Assembly (NCBI GenBank): GCA_964030475.1
Contig: CAXIPT010000006.1
Location: 4,254,619 to 4,318,618 of the forward strand
Reading direction: 5' to 3'
DNA: 64,000 bases
From: Tethya wilhelma
Taxonomy: Eukaryota; Porifera; Demospongiae; Tethyida; Tethyidae
The translations under genes and the position numbers were made by a program. Of the stretch, positions 30,915-44,208 are shown piece after piece; position 1 is the stretch's first letter; every line of letters begins with the position of its first letter. The notes beneath the pieces were generated by a model. That model saw only the letters and a program-made list of their open reading frames with translations. It did no database searches and was not told the origin of the DNA.

Positions 30915-32407
30915 ATTTCTTTGGTTGAGTTTATCTCTCTACCATTTTTCAGGCTTGTTTTCTAAAATATCTTTCTGGTTTAAATTTTCTCCAGAAACTT
31001 TTCAATGTTGGCTCCAAAGACCAACAAAATAAAAAGAAAACAAGATCTATACACATGCCCACCAGGCAAGTGAAACAGTTGTCATACTTTACAACAAAAG
31101 ACACTGTAAAGATTGACTGAATGTAAAAGGAATAAGTTGCTGTCTTTAACGTTTGATGGTGGCATTGCACAATCATTAGAGTATGAAAAAGTGAGATATG
31201 TGATGGCCAATATCTGTTCGGTTGGGCTTTACATCTATTTCTTGGTAGAATTGAAATTTTCTTGCGTTTATTAATGTGAATAGAAATTGAATTTTTATCA
31301 CATGTTCGCTGTTACAATTATTGCATACCAATAATTGTACCATTGTTTTCCTACTGGTAAAGGTTGGTTCACAATATTTCCTGTTGCGTCACGTAAAAAT
31401 CATTCACGCACAGGAACGCACTGTATCAAATGCACATTTAGACAATTCTTCTAAATCTGCGTCAAAGCATTGTGTTGCCAAATGTGAAATACTATTACAT
31501 GACACAGCACCAGATATTATGAACCCGCCTTAAGGCAGGCAGTTCAGTCAAAAAAAAAAAAAAATCACCTGTAATATAAATGTGTTCTCTGAACACATTT
31601 ATTAACTAGTCAATGCTTACATTCAGCTAAGCAGTGACACCCTTCCCCTGTCTTAGCGGAGCCAACTGATGAGTCCCACCGCTTTAAAAATGAGGGACGA
31701 AAGGTTTGCTATTGATGTCAATAGCATTCCTATTGGTTTCAATCAACAGATGATGTACTAGTCTTAATAGTACGTAACTTACACCAATTAAGTTGTTTAC
31801 CTAGTCACATATGTATGTATTATCTCTGTTCAGTGATGGTCATAGAACTAATCTTTATGGTGGGAGAGTTGTTCAGGCTTCACTGATGACATGACTGTGA
31901 GTATGTGCAAAGAAGGAATTAAATCTGTATTATCTGAATTCATACGAACTCCCACAAGGTTTTGTGATGTACATTCTTGACCAATTGTCGTAAGATTACT
32001 AGTACAGCTGGCAGACAAGCATCGCAATCTAGTGTAATTAGGTTACACCATTCTGGAATAATACTGGACACATCTACTTATCATTATGGCACTTGAATTA
32101 CAGCTATACACTATGTCACGTGTGAGTGTGTGAGTGTGTGAGTGTGTGAGTGTGTGAGTGTGTGAGTGTGTGAGTGTGAGTGTGTGTGAGTGTGTGAGTG
32201 TGTGACTCTGAGTGTGTACATGAGTGTCACGGTACATGAGTGTGTGTGGCAAGGCCATGACCCACAAGCTTCTGGTGTGAGTGTAAGCTTTTGCTATCAT
32301 TTCAAAGTGTCTGACTCTCAGTTATATATATCAGCAACTGCATGCATGGGCCACTTTTGATTGAGACTACCATTGATTACCATAAAATTTTACCTCAAAA
32401 TCAAGGT
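30915..32407. repeat. 1493-bp tandem duplication, unit 1
   Basis: The unit starts ATTTCTTTGGTTGAG and ends CTCAAAATCAAGGT. Unit 2 follows without spacer. It contains a (GTGTGA)n run near 32119-32210, a poly(A) run and no recognised gene. The two differ at one base seen (CATCTA versus CAACTA near 31228/32721) and by one A in the poly(A) run. Confidence 0.95.
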
Positions 32408-33899
32408 ATTTCTTTGGTTGAGTTTATCTCTCTACCATTTTTCAGGCTTGTTTTCTAAAATATCTTTCTGGTTTAAATTTTCTCCAGAAACTTTTCAATG
32501 TTGGCTCCAAAGACCAACAAAATAAAAAGAAAACAAGATCTATACACATGCCCACCAGGCAAGTGAAACAGTTGTCATACTTTACAACAAAAGACACTGT
32601 AAAGATTGACTGAATGTAAAAGGAATAAGTTGCTGTCTTTAACGTTTGATGGTGGCATTGCACAATCATTAGAGTATGAAAAAGTGAGATATGTGATGGC
32701 CAATATCTGTTCGGTTGGGCTTTACAACTATTTCTTGGTAGAATTGAAATTTTCTTGCGTTTATTAATGTGAATAGAAATTGAATTTTTATCACATGTTC
32801 GCTGTTACAATTATTGCATACCAATAATTGTACCATTGTTTTCCTACTGGTAAAGGTTGGTTCACAATATTTCCTGTTGCGTCACGTAAAAATCATTCAC
32901 GCACAGGAACGCACTGTATCAAATGCACATTTAGACAATTCTTCTAAATCTGCGTCAAAGCATTGTGTTGCCAAATGTGAAATACTATTACATGACACAG
33001 CACCAGATATTATGAACCCGCCTTAAGGCAGGCAGTTCAGTCAAAAAAAAAAAAAATCACCTGTAATATAAATGTGTTCTCTGAACACATTTATTAACTA
33101 GTCAATGCTTACATTCAGCTAAGCAGTGACACCCTTCCCCTGTCTTAGCGGAGCCAACTGATGAGTCCCACCGCTTTAAAAATGAGGGACGAAAGGTTTG
33201 CTATTGATGTCAATAGCATTCCTATTGGTTTCAATCAACAGATGATGTACTAGTCTTAATAGTACGTAACTTACACCAATTAAGTTGTTTACCTAGTCAC
33301 ATATGTATGTATTATCTCTGTTCAGTGATGGTCATAGAACTAATCTTTATGGTGGGAGAGTTGTTCAGGCTTCACTGATGACATGACTGTGAGTATGTGC
33401 AAAGAAGGAATTAAATCTGTATTATCTGAATTCATACGAACTCCCACAAGGTTTTGTGATGTACATTCTTGACCAATTGTCGTAAGATTACTAGTACAGC
33501 TGGCAGACAAGCATCGCAATCTAGTGTAATTAGGTTACACCATTCTGGAATAATACTGGACACATCTACTTATCATTATGGCACTTGAATTACAGCTATA
33601 CACTATGTCACGTGTGAGTGTGTGAGTGTGTGAGTGTGTGAGTGTGTGAGTGTGTGAGTGTGTGAGTGTGAGTGTGTGTGAGTGTGTGAGTGTGTGACTC
33701 TGAGTGTGTACATGAGTGTCACGGTACATGAGTGTGTGTGGCAAGGCCATGACCCACAAGCTTCTGGTGTGAGTGTAAGCTTTTGCTATCATTTCAAAGT
33801 GTCTGACTCTCAGTTATATATATCAGCAACTGCATGCATGGGCCACTTTTGATTGAGACTACCATTGATTACCATAAAATTTTACCTCAAAATCAAGGT
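32408..33899. repeat. 1492-bp tandem duplication, unit 2
   Basis: Head-to-tail copy of 30915-32407, practically identical. Its 3' part (from about 33780) resembles 23080-23200 of the secreted-protein gene, including GCTATCATTTCAAA and CCACTTTTGAT. Confidence 0.95.
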
Positions 33900-33929
33900 T
33901 TGCCAAGGAGTATATTGTGTGTTACAATT

Positions 33930-34105
33930 GTGTGTGTGTGTGTGTGTGATTGCCACACCCCCTATTCAATTTCAAAACAGCTGCTCAACGCCACATCCCA
34001 CATCAATGAAGCTATACAGCATGAATAGCAGAAGCAACACAATAGTAGCCCATGGAAGCATTTCCTTTCCTCGTGGAATTTGCTTCAAAATAAACAAACT
34101 TGACT
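33930..34105 (-). pseudogene. truncated paralogue of the secreted-protein first exon
   Basis: Minus-strand ATG near 34060 opens MLPWATIVLLLLFMLYSFID, then VGCGVE. This is clearly related to the signal peptide of the 20.0-23.4 kb gene, with shared 5' flank (TTTGCTTCAAAA) and intron-side sequence (GATTGCCACACCCCCTATTC). The rest of that gene is missing apart from decayed exon-2-like traces in the 1.49-kb repeats. It is a duplicated 5' end, presumably non-functional. Confidence 0.7.
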
Positions 34106-34327
34106 TTCCTTCATCTAAATGCATGCCAGGGCCAAATTTGTGTATAAAATAAATGCGATATGTAACAATAATTACGCGGAAATCTACGCGTGCGCGGGAA
34201 AAGTTTATAGGTGACCTGTGATCATTTGCATATTGAAAGTGTTGTTGTGTCAGGGCGCTCACAGACTGACACACACATACCTCCAGTGCCATATAAGCAG
34301 TTTAGGCAAGCTGACTCAGTTTTGACA

Positions 34328-37281
34328 ATGGATTCTGGCGGACTTGAAGACGTTCTTATCTTGTCTGTGGACCCCAATTACGACTGCCTCTGTCTAGGAG
34401 GAGAGAAGAGTAAAAGAAACAGTTTTTCTGTTGACAAAGGAAAATCACCTGTCAAATCATCAAGAAGAGCTTACACAAAGAAACTCAACAAGGTTAAGAC
34501 GGAGTCAATGGCGCTAGAGAGCCCTGTCATTATCCTAGACGACAGCAGCGGCTCCGAGCCAGACTACATTGAGATACGACCGCCATTGAACGATACAGCT
34601 GCCAGCGACTCGACGAGAGCGTTCTCCAAGCGGTATCTCTCTGAAAGTGTACCAGTGTGTGACACAACGCGAACCGAAAATGACATGTCTCTACTCTTCT
34701 CAGAAACTAGCACGCCAAACTTTACAAGCATCACAAAAGAAGCTGCCTCCAATGAAACCCTTCCACCTTGTCCCAAGAAACTTCAGTTGACCCCTCCATC
34801 TAGTGGTAGCGAGTGCCTACACAACAGCACGTCTAGCAGCGGCAGCAGCAATGACTTTTCTATGTGTCAAAGAAGTGAAGGAATTATTAATAATAATAAT
34901 GGTGAACCTGGTTGTATAAATAAACAAATTAGTGTTGAAAGTATGGAAACAGATGGACCTGTTACTAGTCACCCATCAACCACCATCACCACCACTCCTC
35001 TCCAGCAACACACTGCCCAGCAACAAGAACTCAACACCACCACACGAGATGCTCACAACGTCGCTAGTAGTATAAACCAACCCCAATTAATGCCTACCAC
35101 GAGTACTGTGACACTGTCTCATTTCTACCAGCCTCTGTCTGGCGTGAGCACGGACGGTGATTTTGAACTGGCAATAAAACTAGACCAAGAGCTAAACAAA
35201 CCGCCTAAAGAGTGTAATTTGGACGAAGAAATAGCCAAGAAGCTTCAACAGGAAGAATACCTGAAAGGGATGCGCACCAGCAAACATGGCGATGAGCGTT
35301 TAGCTCGAAACTTGCTAGCAGACGATTTATATTCGTACTCAGTCAAGAATGAACAAGACGGTATTGCTCTAGACGATAATAAACTAAAAAATGGTAATGA
35401 ACCTTGCAGCTCAGCAAGCGGTCTTCAACCTCAAACCAGTAGCGATCAGGTCTCACGTAGTAGCAGCTCATCCTCGCTAAATGTTGCCAAATCATCCAGC
35501 AGTACGGACCAACTCAAACGCTATCCCACGTGTTGGGGTACGTGTCCCAACTGTCCTCCTGATCTGGCTCGCAAGTACCACCTCATAGATGTCGAGGCAC
35601 AATCGGCAGAATGGGACGTCGTCACTTCCCCTCTCTCCCGTGTCAAGTTCCACGTCACTCGTGTCCAGAGGATCCAAAATGAAGCGCTCTGGCAGAGATT
35701 GTGCTTCGAGAAACAGCTCATGTTGAGAGAGAGAGATGATGTCAACGAACAGCTCCTCTATCACACGTCGCGGGCAGATAAGGCCATCATCTGTGAGGAG
35801 GGTCTGGACCCGAGGCTGAGCAGGAATGGCTACTTTGGTGTGGGTATGTACTTTAGGTAAGAGAGTAATATCTATGGTGATAAGGGTTGATGCATATATG
35901 GGGGTTAAGGATGATTTTCACAGAATTCTTAAGATTTTTTCCCCCAGAAATTTTATTCCTACTCCGAGTTAATGCCCCTGTGTGGCAATGGTATGTCCTG
36001 GTGTGTCCATGTGTCGTAGTCTTACTTTTATCAACATGTGTCATAACTCACTCACGCTAGACCATTGTCTGTATTCCGTAATAATAGTAAAATACCCCCT
36101 TTGGCATTCACTGTAAGTGTAGGTGGGTGTGGGTATTTTACAACATCGGTCTTAAAGGTACGTGATGCAATGTAGTTTGACTTGTACATTTTCCCCCAAC
36201 TCCATCTCTTGGAACTGATACTAAACTATAGTCGAGGGGGATTGACATTGCCTCTTTCAATGGATGTTTGTCTTCAAATTCACTTCGCCTTTTTTGTTTT
36301 TGGCAATAAAAATAACTTTCTCCATTGAAGGGTAAAGTTCCCCCTACAAAGGGTCATTCTTTAGGGTTTCTAGATATGTATGTGTAGTCATGTTGAAGAG
36401 TAATCAGTGTTGCCAGGGGCGACTGATTGTGGACAGCTGGGCTTCATTTGATTTTGTGGTCGAGTCTCATTATCATTGTTGACCTTTCACCTTTGTGGTA
36501 TGTGTGTACCTGTAAGAAACCAGGTGTGTGGATAAGGGTATTTGTACATCAGCTTCTCTTATCCAGCAATAGTTTGATACATTTGATTATTATTTGGCAG
36601 TTCTTAGAGCACTTGACACCCAGGCAACATTTGCTGAGTCAGCAAATTAGGTGCATGTGATCCCAGTCCCATTTCACTATATTGTGGTCACATGATTGGA
36701 AGGAATGCAATACAATTAGCAGACTTGCACCAGCTCAGCAAGAAGGCCACACAAGTTCCTATCCTACCAGTATGGCACCTTGTCTCAGACTCACATGTTG
36801 CAATGTCTATAGAACTTTGTCTACTTCTCATTAATTTTGTGTCCTGTGATAACAGCTGCCTTGTCATGCGTGGCAAGCAGAGTTTCTCTTCTCTCTCTCC
36901 CACCTTTCCCAAAACATCTCTGTGACGCTAGGAAACATAAACAGAAGTACTTCAACTGCACTACAGTTATATCATAGCAACCTGGTCGTGATGATCCTAT
37001 ATTACCCAATCATCTTGATGGGTGGTTGTGTAATGTGTGTGTGTTGGGTAGTACTGGTATTACTCAATTGATTAATTTCCTAGCAACGACAAATGAGTGT
37101 ATGCAATGACAATGCCGGCCATTCAGCAGGCAAGTTATGTTGTAGCTTTTGTTTTGTTGTGGTTGTTTCTCTTTGCTTGGTGCTAGCACAGCATTGACTA
37201 TAGGGACAAACATAAAACTTTAAACTGTACTCTAAGCATTCCAATGGTCTGTAATGGTGTTGTGACACAAAAATGCATTTT

Positions 37282-37325
<44 letters not shown>

Positions 37326-37430
37326 CCTCCAGTGATGACCCCCTCAAGTGTAACAACTACTGGGCTCCGGCAGGTGGGGGAGGACACATGAGGAGAATGT
37401 TCTGTTGCAGAGTACTACTAGGACATGTGA

Positions 37431-37512
<82 letters not shown>

Positions 37513-38858
37513 GCTCACAATACAGTCGCTTTGCATTGTGCACTAGTTGTTATTTTGGTTTCAGTATGTATTGAACTGACCATGTGACATCCACCACCAC
37601 TGTACTTCAGTTCAAGTGCTGACTGTATAATTATACAGCACTTGCAACTGTCTGTCTGTCTTGTTGCTCACTGAGTGAGTCACATGGTTAGGCTTCCTGG
37701 CTCTCCAAGGTTCTTCCTATTGTCCATTAGTGCAAGGTCTAAGGAGTGGGTATTGGAGGCTAGGCTAGGCTCTCTGTAGTCAGAGGAGAGATCAGGTGTT
37801 GATAGCTTTACAATTGCTGAACCAGCGACCTTTTTATGCTGATTCAGCAACATTTACAAGGTAAACCCACAGTAAAGGAGGGAAAATGCTTATTAGGCAG
37901 AAAAAGATTGCTGACTCAGCAATTTTTAAGCAGTCAATGTTATCCACATGATCTCTAATTGCGCACATGCAACCTCCTCTGGTCTGTAGTGCTATGCTCA
38001 AGCTCTAGCTTGTCCTGGCTGTCCTATGCTCTCTCCTTTGTCCAGGTCCAAAGGGGGGGGGATACTGAACCTAGGCTATCTATAGTGCTATATGACTGTA
38101 CTAGCTAGTTCTCTGGTCGTCCTAAGCTCTCTCCTTTGTCCTTAAGTTTAAGATTTAAAGGGGAGTACTAAGGCTAGGCTATGTCTAGTGCTACATGACT
38201 ATTCTAGCTAGTCCACAGTGCTACCACTGGTGTGTTTGTTGTTGCCAGCCTGGACAAACAAAACTTGTAAAAAAGTTATCTGGTTTCATGTTGTGGTCAT
38301 ATGGTTGGAATGTAATTAATACCCTCACTCGTACTACTACTACTCAAGTCCATCTGGTTTGAGAATGCCGGTAGAAAAAAAATTGAATAACTTTCTTATT
38401 ATCGTACTAATTTCAAAATTTAAAATCCCATTGAAATACGCTCATTTTTCCAATTCTTTTGGTTGCTTTTCCAGCTTCCTATGCCTTACCAGTCAAGTTA
38501 GCTGTATGTCCCATGGCCAAAGTATTGACTGGCATATAATTATAAATGCTGTGAATTTCATTGTCGACCACATGTTCAACTTCCGACAGCATTCTCAAAC
38601 TAGATTGACTTTAGCCTGTTCCCAGGCTCTCCCTGTGAGGTCAAAGGAGAGAGCGTGGGAACGAGACTAACTAAGGTACTCCTCCTCATGGCACAAGCTA
38701 CATGTTATCATTATCTTGTTTTTGTCTTTCATGTTACTGTGATCTTCTCTGTGCCCCCTCTAGAGTTATCCTAAGGGTAAGAGTGAGAGGTTGTTGCGAG
38801 AGCCGGCCAAAGAGAACCCTAGACACGGGGAGCCAAAGACGTATGATTCTGTGCAGGT

Positions 38859-38901
<43 letters not shown>

Positions 38902-39296
38902 AGATAATTAACTTCACAAAACAGTGCACTTTGTACTGTGTGTCTAGCTTAATTTGCATAATTTGGATGATGTAATTGTGATATATAATGCATGCTATAA
39001 GAGATTCATTGATGATGTAATTGTGATGTAATGCGTGCTATAAGAGATTCATCTTATTCGCTGTACAGGGGAACATAACTGGTCAAAACGAGTTTGTGGT
39101 CTACAACGCCTACCGTGTCATGCCGGAGTACGTCATTGAGTACCTCACCTCCAGGGAGGCACAGCCCCCTCCAGCAGTTGGTCCCATTACCCACGTCTAT
39201 GGCCCCCAGGGGTTCAATGTGGGCTCGGTCTCGCTGGTGTTCCATCAGACAATGGCGGCTCGGGGGAAACGGAGCAGGAGAAAGAGAAGGAAATGA
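34328..39296 (+). CDS. poly(ADP-ribose) polymerase family protein (H-Y-E catalytic domain)
   Basis: ADP-ribosyltransferase of about 649 aa. Four exons: 34328-35856, 37333-37432, 38764-38856, 39069-39296; total 1950 nt, phases close. The N-terminal 400 residues are Ser/Thr-rich and probably disordered, with two helices of UIM-like look (FELAIKLDQEL, DEEIAKKLQQEEYL). The C-terminal PARP fold includes HVTRVQRIQNEALWQRLC, YHTSRADKAI (catalytic His), YFGVGMYF (Tyr) and NEFVVYNAYRVMPEYVIEY, where Glu aligns with the third triad position. The overall look is closer to PARP10/14-type domains, but those usually have Ile or Leu there. The tail is basic (GKRSRRKRRK), likely nuclear localising. Confidence 0.88.
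35857..37332. other. PARP intron 1
   Basis: 1476 bp. No exon seen. It holds a palindromic TTGCTGAGTCAGCAA near 36637-36651, also found inside the 820-bp element at 1670-1684, and ends in a (TC)n tract used as pyrimidine tract. A (GT)n run of about 38 units starts just after exon 2 (37433-37510). Confidence 0.5.
38612..38669. mobile_element. TAGCCTC/GAGGCTA foldback element
   Basis: TAGCCTGTTCCCAGGCTCTC pairs with GAGAGCGTGGGAACGAGACTA. It is in PARP intron 2, which also holds a similar, more diverged hairpin near 37697-37780. Confidence 0.7.
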
Positions 39297-40591
39297 ACAC
39301 TATGTCCGAGTGATAATTGTTTTCTCTCTCTCTCTCCCTCATTCATGATTTGCACGGCTGTTCACCATCCAATGTATCTATAGGATGTTAATCTTCTGTT
39401 ATCATACTGCTCACTCTGCACATAGTGATTTTGTGTTTTCATTTTCCATTATTCAATCAGTCTATCTATATTCCTATATAATAGTCCGAATATGCGCATG
39501 CGCACTAATTTTGAGTCCCTGGTTTTTAACTTTCAGTCTTGACGACCCTGTACATAAACTAAGTGCAAATTGAAGTATATAATATTTCACAAAACATTCC
39601 ACTGCATATAAACTAATAGAGCTACTTAATCAATTTGCATATAAGCCTAAGATAAAGTATTCATACAGCCATTATAACAACAAAGTCATAAACTACTCTG
39701 ATTGGGGAAGCATAAAAAATACACGTATGTAAGTATTACATTATCATGAGATAAATTAAAATTATATTAATTATAATTCAGATTTGATCCACTGTATCAT
39801 GTTTGCATTTGACTTCCCAGCTTGGATATCTTCTTCATGAAATTGGCAGCCCTCAGAGCCTTCCCTACAGCCTGAGGGTGTTTGCATTGGGAAAGCAATT
39901 GACCTCATAAAAAATTTAAGCAAGCTAGCTTGAGATACTACAAAAAATTGCATTTATGGCAATATTTTTGATTGTATATAGATGGGATCAGAGAAGCTAT
40001 GGGAGATCCCTAGCTTATATACTATAGATGCATGGTGAAAGCTATCTATATAAAGTCTAATGATGAATGTTATGACACATAATATATGTGGCTATCCATG
40101 CATGCATGCATGACTGACCATTGACTGATGTTGATCACATGACAGACTGTAATATGCACATGCATGGTGTTGGTTGGGTAGAATAGACGAATTTTTGTGA
40201 CTATAATCAAAAGTTTTAATTATTGATAGATGTGTTAAATCAATTATTATTGAGAACACAAAATGGCTGCATGAATCCAAGTGCATTTAAAATGTTTATC
40301 ACAAAATTAGCAATAACAACATAGGCATACATACACATAATATAATGTTATTCTTAAATGAAAGTGAATATGCTTTGATCTGTATCTTGAAAAATCAACG
40401 CAATAATTAACTCTAAATAATATTATTGCGGCACACACAGGTAGATAAGTGCATTCAAATCACAACCCAAAAAGTAACAAGACCGAAATACACAAACTCG
40501 ACAATTTAACAATAAAACACAACAATTAAGAGATACACAATAAAATGACAACAATTGAACAGCAGGTCAAGAGTTGATACATCTACCGCGA
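39297..40591. other. intergenic between converging PARP and kinase genes
   Basis: AT-rich, no exon. An NRF1-like GCGCATGCGC lies at 39495. AATAAA-type signals on both strands fit the two 3' ends. Nothing else seen. Confidence 0.5.
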
Positions 40592-41101
40592 CTACTTTAT
40601 CGAGCATTTTTCAATAGGGCTCTCCTCAATGTGTCCGTTAGCAGTGCCGTTGGGCGAGAGGGGACAGGTATCACTGTTGGTACTGCTGGTGGAGCCACGT
40701 TTAAGTGAGTTCAACTTGGCTTTACTGAACAGACTGACTGAGACTCTCACTGCACGGCACACAGCCTGGTGGTTGCCATGGAAATGATTGTGTTGCCATG
40801 GAAATGATGAATGTTTGCCATGAAAATGATGGATGGATGGATCAGTGGTTGCCATGGAGATGATAGGTGGTTGCCATGGAGATATGACAGGAATATTGAA
40901 TGAGATGCATGGTCATATTGTGAGAGGGAAAGAAAGAGAAAGAGAGAGGATGGCATGAAACAATTAATGCATGATGCATGTTAATTGAATGAGCCCCTTG
41001 TTGAATAAGTTATAATTGATTGAAAACATGGTAGAATTTATGCTATTATTAGTTGGGGTACAATAATTATGACATTTTATGCAGAAACTGGATGTAACAC
41101 A

Positions 41102-41137
<36 letters not shown>

Positions 41138-41752
41138 TCTCATACGTACCATCCATTTTCTTCTAGCTCTGAAGTTCTTGAGACGGACCGTGCTAATCTT
41201 AGCTCCCCCACCACTCTGGGTTGTCATCCAGTGGTGCTTCAAAGCATCATCAGCCGTGGCCCGCTTCCTACATGTGTGAACAGGAGTAATAGCTGATAAT
41301 ATTAATTATCATTACAACAAGAGGGTAAAAATATGTCTGGCATAGCAAGAAGAAGCACGACATACCATGGATAACAGGGAAAACCTTTCATGGTTAAATA
41401 TTTTTCACCAATGGTGTAAGTGGCCAAAAACGAAAATTGAAACGTAAAAATTTAAGCCAATCTTTGCCAAAATTAATGGTGAATTTTTTAAGACTGAAAA
41501 TTTCCCGATCTACAATAGTTTGTTTTAGCTGCATGTGTAGAAGTGTGACTCACGCTGGTTGCAAGTGGAGGAGGCTGTCGATGAAGTCCTTGGCAGCTTG
41601 TGAGATGTCCTCATAACCTTCTTCCTCATCGGGGTCAGGGTACTCGTACTCCCCTGAGGCAATGTTGTTGATGGTCTCCATATCACTGTCACCAAGGAAA
41701 GGAGACATCCCTGTCAACCTTTAGGGGGGGAGAGAGAGAGAGAGAGAGAGAN

Positions 41753-41798
<46 letters not shown>

Positions 41799-42663
41799 AC
41801 AACTTTTATTCCTTTCAATAACATTTATAATTCATAAGAAACTTAATCATAGAATTGTCAATGTATGTGCTTTACTATGACAGCTACTAGTGTGTGTGTT
41901 TGAACTCACAAGACATATGTGATGATCCCAATGGCCCTGTGTAAAGACAGAGAATATATAAACACCAGTGATTTGATACACAACAAGTTGAAACACAGCA
42001 CCATAGATAATGCAGTCAGGGATCAAATGAATAGCTCAAGCTAGTCATGGATATGGGATATGTGTAATAACTGAGACTGCTTTGAACAAAATCCCAGGTT
42101 GTTTATGGCCACCAATCTCAGTAATGGCCCCACTCCCCCTCACAGTGTATGGCTCATTGTATGCCCAGTATGCAATCTCTTACCACTGCACACATGCACC
42201 GCTATACAGGCAGCTGGGGGCTATAGCAGGTGATAACTGTAATCCAATGCATGGTCGCCGTGACTCCCTCAAGATAGAGCATAAATACTTATTCATTCGC
42301 TGCATGCTACATTTTTATGCTGACATACTAATGTTTATGTATGTACATTACACACAGCAGTTTGCATGCAATATGCATGCTATCAATTAGCAATTATGCC
42401 CGCCCACTCATACATAATGTATACACAGACATGACCTCGTAATGTAGAATGTATGTAGTGGTACGAGCTAAAAACATCCCCACACCCCACACACTGAACT
42501 GCTGGCATCAATATGTGTATGCTAATGGAACTCCCAATGGTGCATGGTCTTAGGTAATAGGCTGGTATTACATTTATTTCAGGTTTTGACTGATATGAGA
42601 GAGAACTTACCACATATCTGCAGCACATCTTACAGGATCATAGTTTAATACTTCAGGAGCTGC

Positions 42664-42728
<65 letters not shown>

Positions 42729-43582
42729 AATATGTTAATAATTTCCAATTAACAGTCCTTGCTATACAATCTATACTGAGAGGTTTTAATTAACATTCTA
42801 TCAGCACTGAAGCAATCACAGCAGCTGTTGTGACAAACGTCATATCTTTAAACATTCCAAGAAAGTGTTTTAACCAAATGAGCCCTCATGCCCTTTGCTT
42901 CCAGAAACGTTTAACCTTTCAAGCATGCACAGACTTGGAAGGCATATATGCTTTAATATAACATGACGGGAGCTATGAATATGAACAGTCACTCTTCTTT
43001 CTCTCCTTAAGCTCTAGGTAGGGGTTGCAGCGTCAGTTTGTCTGTTAGTAGGAGGCAAATGAAATAAGTACCTCAAACCGATCTAATCTTGTTAGGAGAA
43101 CTGAACTATGCTGAGAATGTGTACTGTAGATCTATCCGCTTTGCATAATATGCGGGAGTCTTGCATAAATTGTCCACTGAAAGGGAGAGGTTGAGTCGAA
43201 AAGGGAAGTTTACACAGCACTCTATAAACCAGTAAGATTCCATGTTCTCGCTGTGAACTTGAGGCTAATTACAGTGGATATAATTTTTTTGTAGTTGTTT
43301 TGTTCATAATAATAATTTACACAAATTATATCTTCAGCTAATACAAGTGTGTTAAAGTAATACAATCTAATGGTTGAAGGAACGTACTCCCCATTCATGC
43401 TGCTGTGACTAACTCCCTGACTCACCGATAAACTCTGGTGTTCCAACCATGACCTTTGGTTTTGGGTTGACCTTCAGATCCTGTGCCGTACCGAAGTCGA
43501 TTATGACCAGTTGCTTAGCATCTTTGTCCTTGAGTACAATGTTTTCAGGCTGGTGGCAGTGTGTGTGTGTGTGTGTGTGTAN

Positions 43583-43643
<61 letters not shown>

Positions 43644-44147
43644 GTGTGTGTGTGTCATAACATAGTACCTTGAAGCCTTCAAAAAAATTGTCACTACTAA
43701 TCAAGAACACATGTGCTAATGAAAACAAATAAAATCTGCCAGTATAAGGATTCCACGTCACCATAGAAACACAACTCCATCGGTCCCACAAACTTTTTAA
43801 AAAAAGTTATAGTACTCACACATTAGAAAATAAACCTCTAGCAGTTTGTTATTAGCTGAACTGAGATTTATGTGCAGTTTTGACAACATAATTAAATGTT
43901 GACCGATGACACACCTTCTAACTAAGCTTATAAATATTGGGGGCTTAGGCAATCAATTTTCCATGCATGCGTATATGCAGCATATTTATCAAAACAAGCC
44001 TTCTTACTTTGAGGTCAAGGTGCACTATACTTTGACGGTGGCAAAATGAGAGTCCATCAAGAATCTGCTTCATGTAGAAAGTGGCTTCTGTTTCTTCGAG
44101 ATAGTCCTTCTGTATCACATAGTCAAATAGTTCACCTCCATTCAAAC

Positions 44148-44208
<61 letters not shown>

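Noticed and set aside
31321..31533. 70-aa ORF repeated at 32814-33026 as a gene
   Set aside because: The identity of the two copies comes from the tandem duplication. No start context, splice sites or known motif support coding.
43449..43791. ORFs made of repeated CVCV, HTHT, SLSL or RERE residues, here and at 49073-49519, 52902-53341, 54445-54790, 55327-55694, 63233-63531 and 63778-63969
   Set aside because: They are translations of (GT)n, (CA)n, (TC)n and (GA)n microsatellites.
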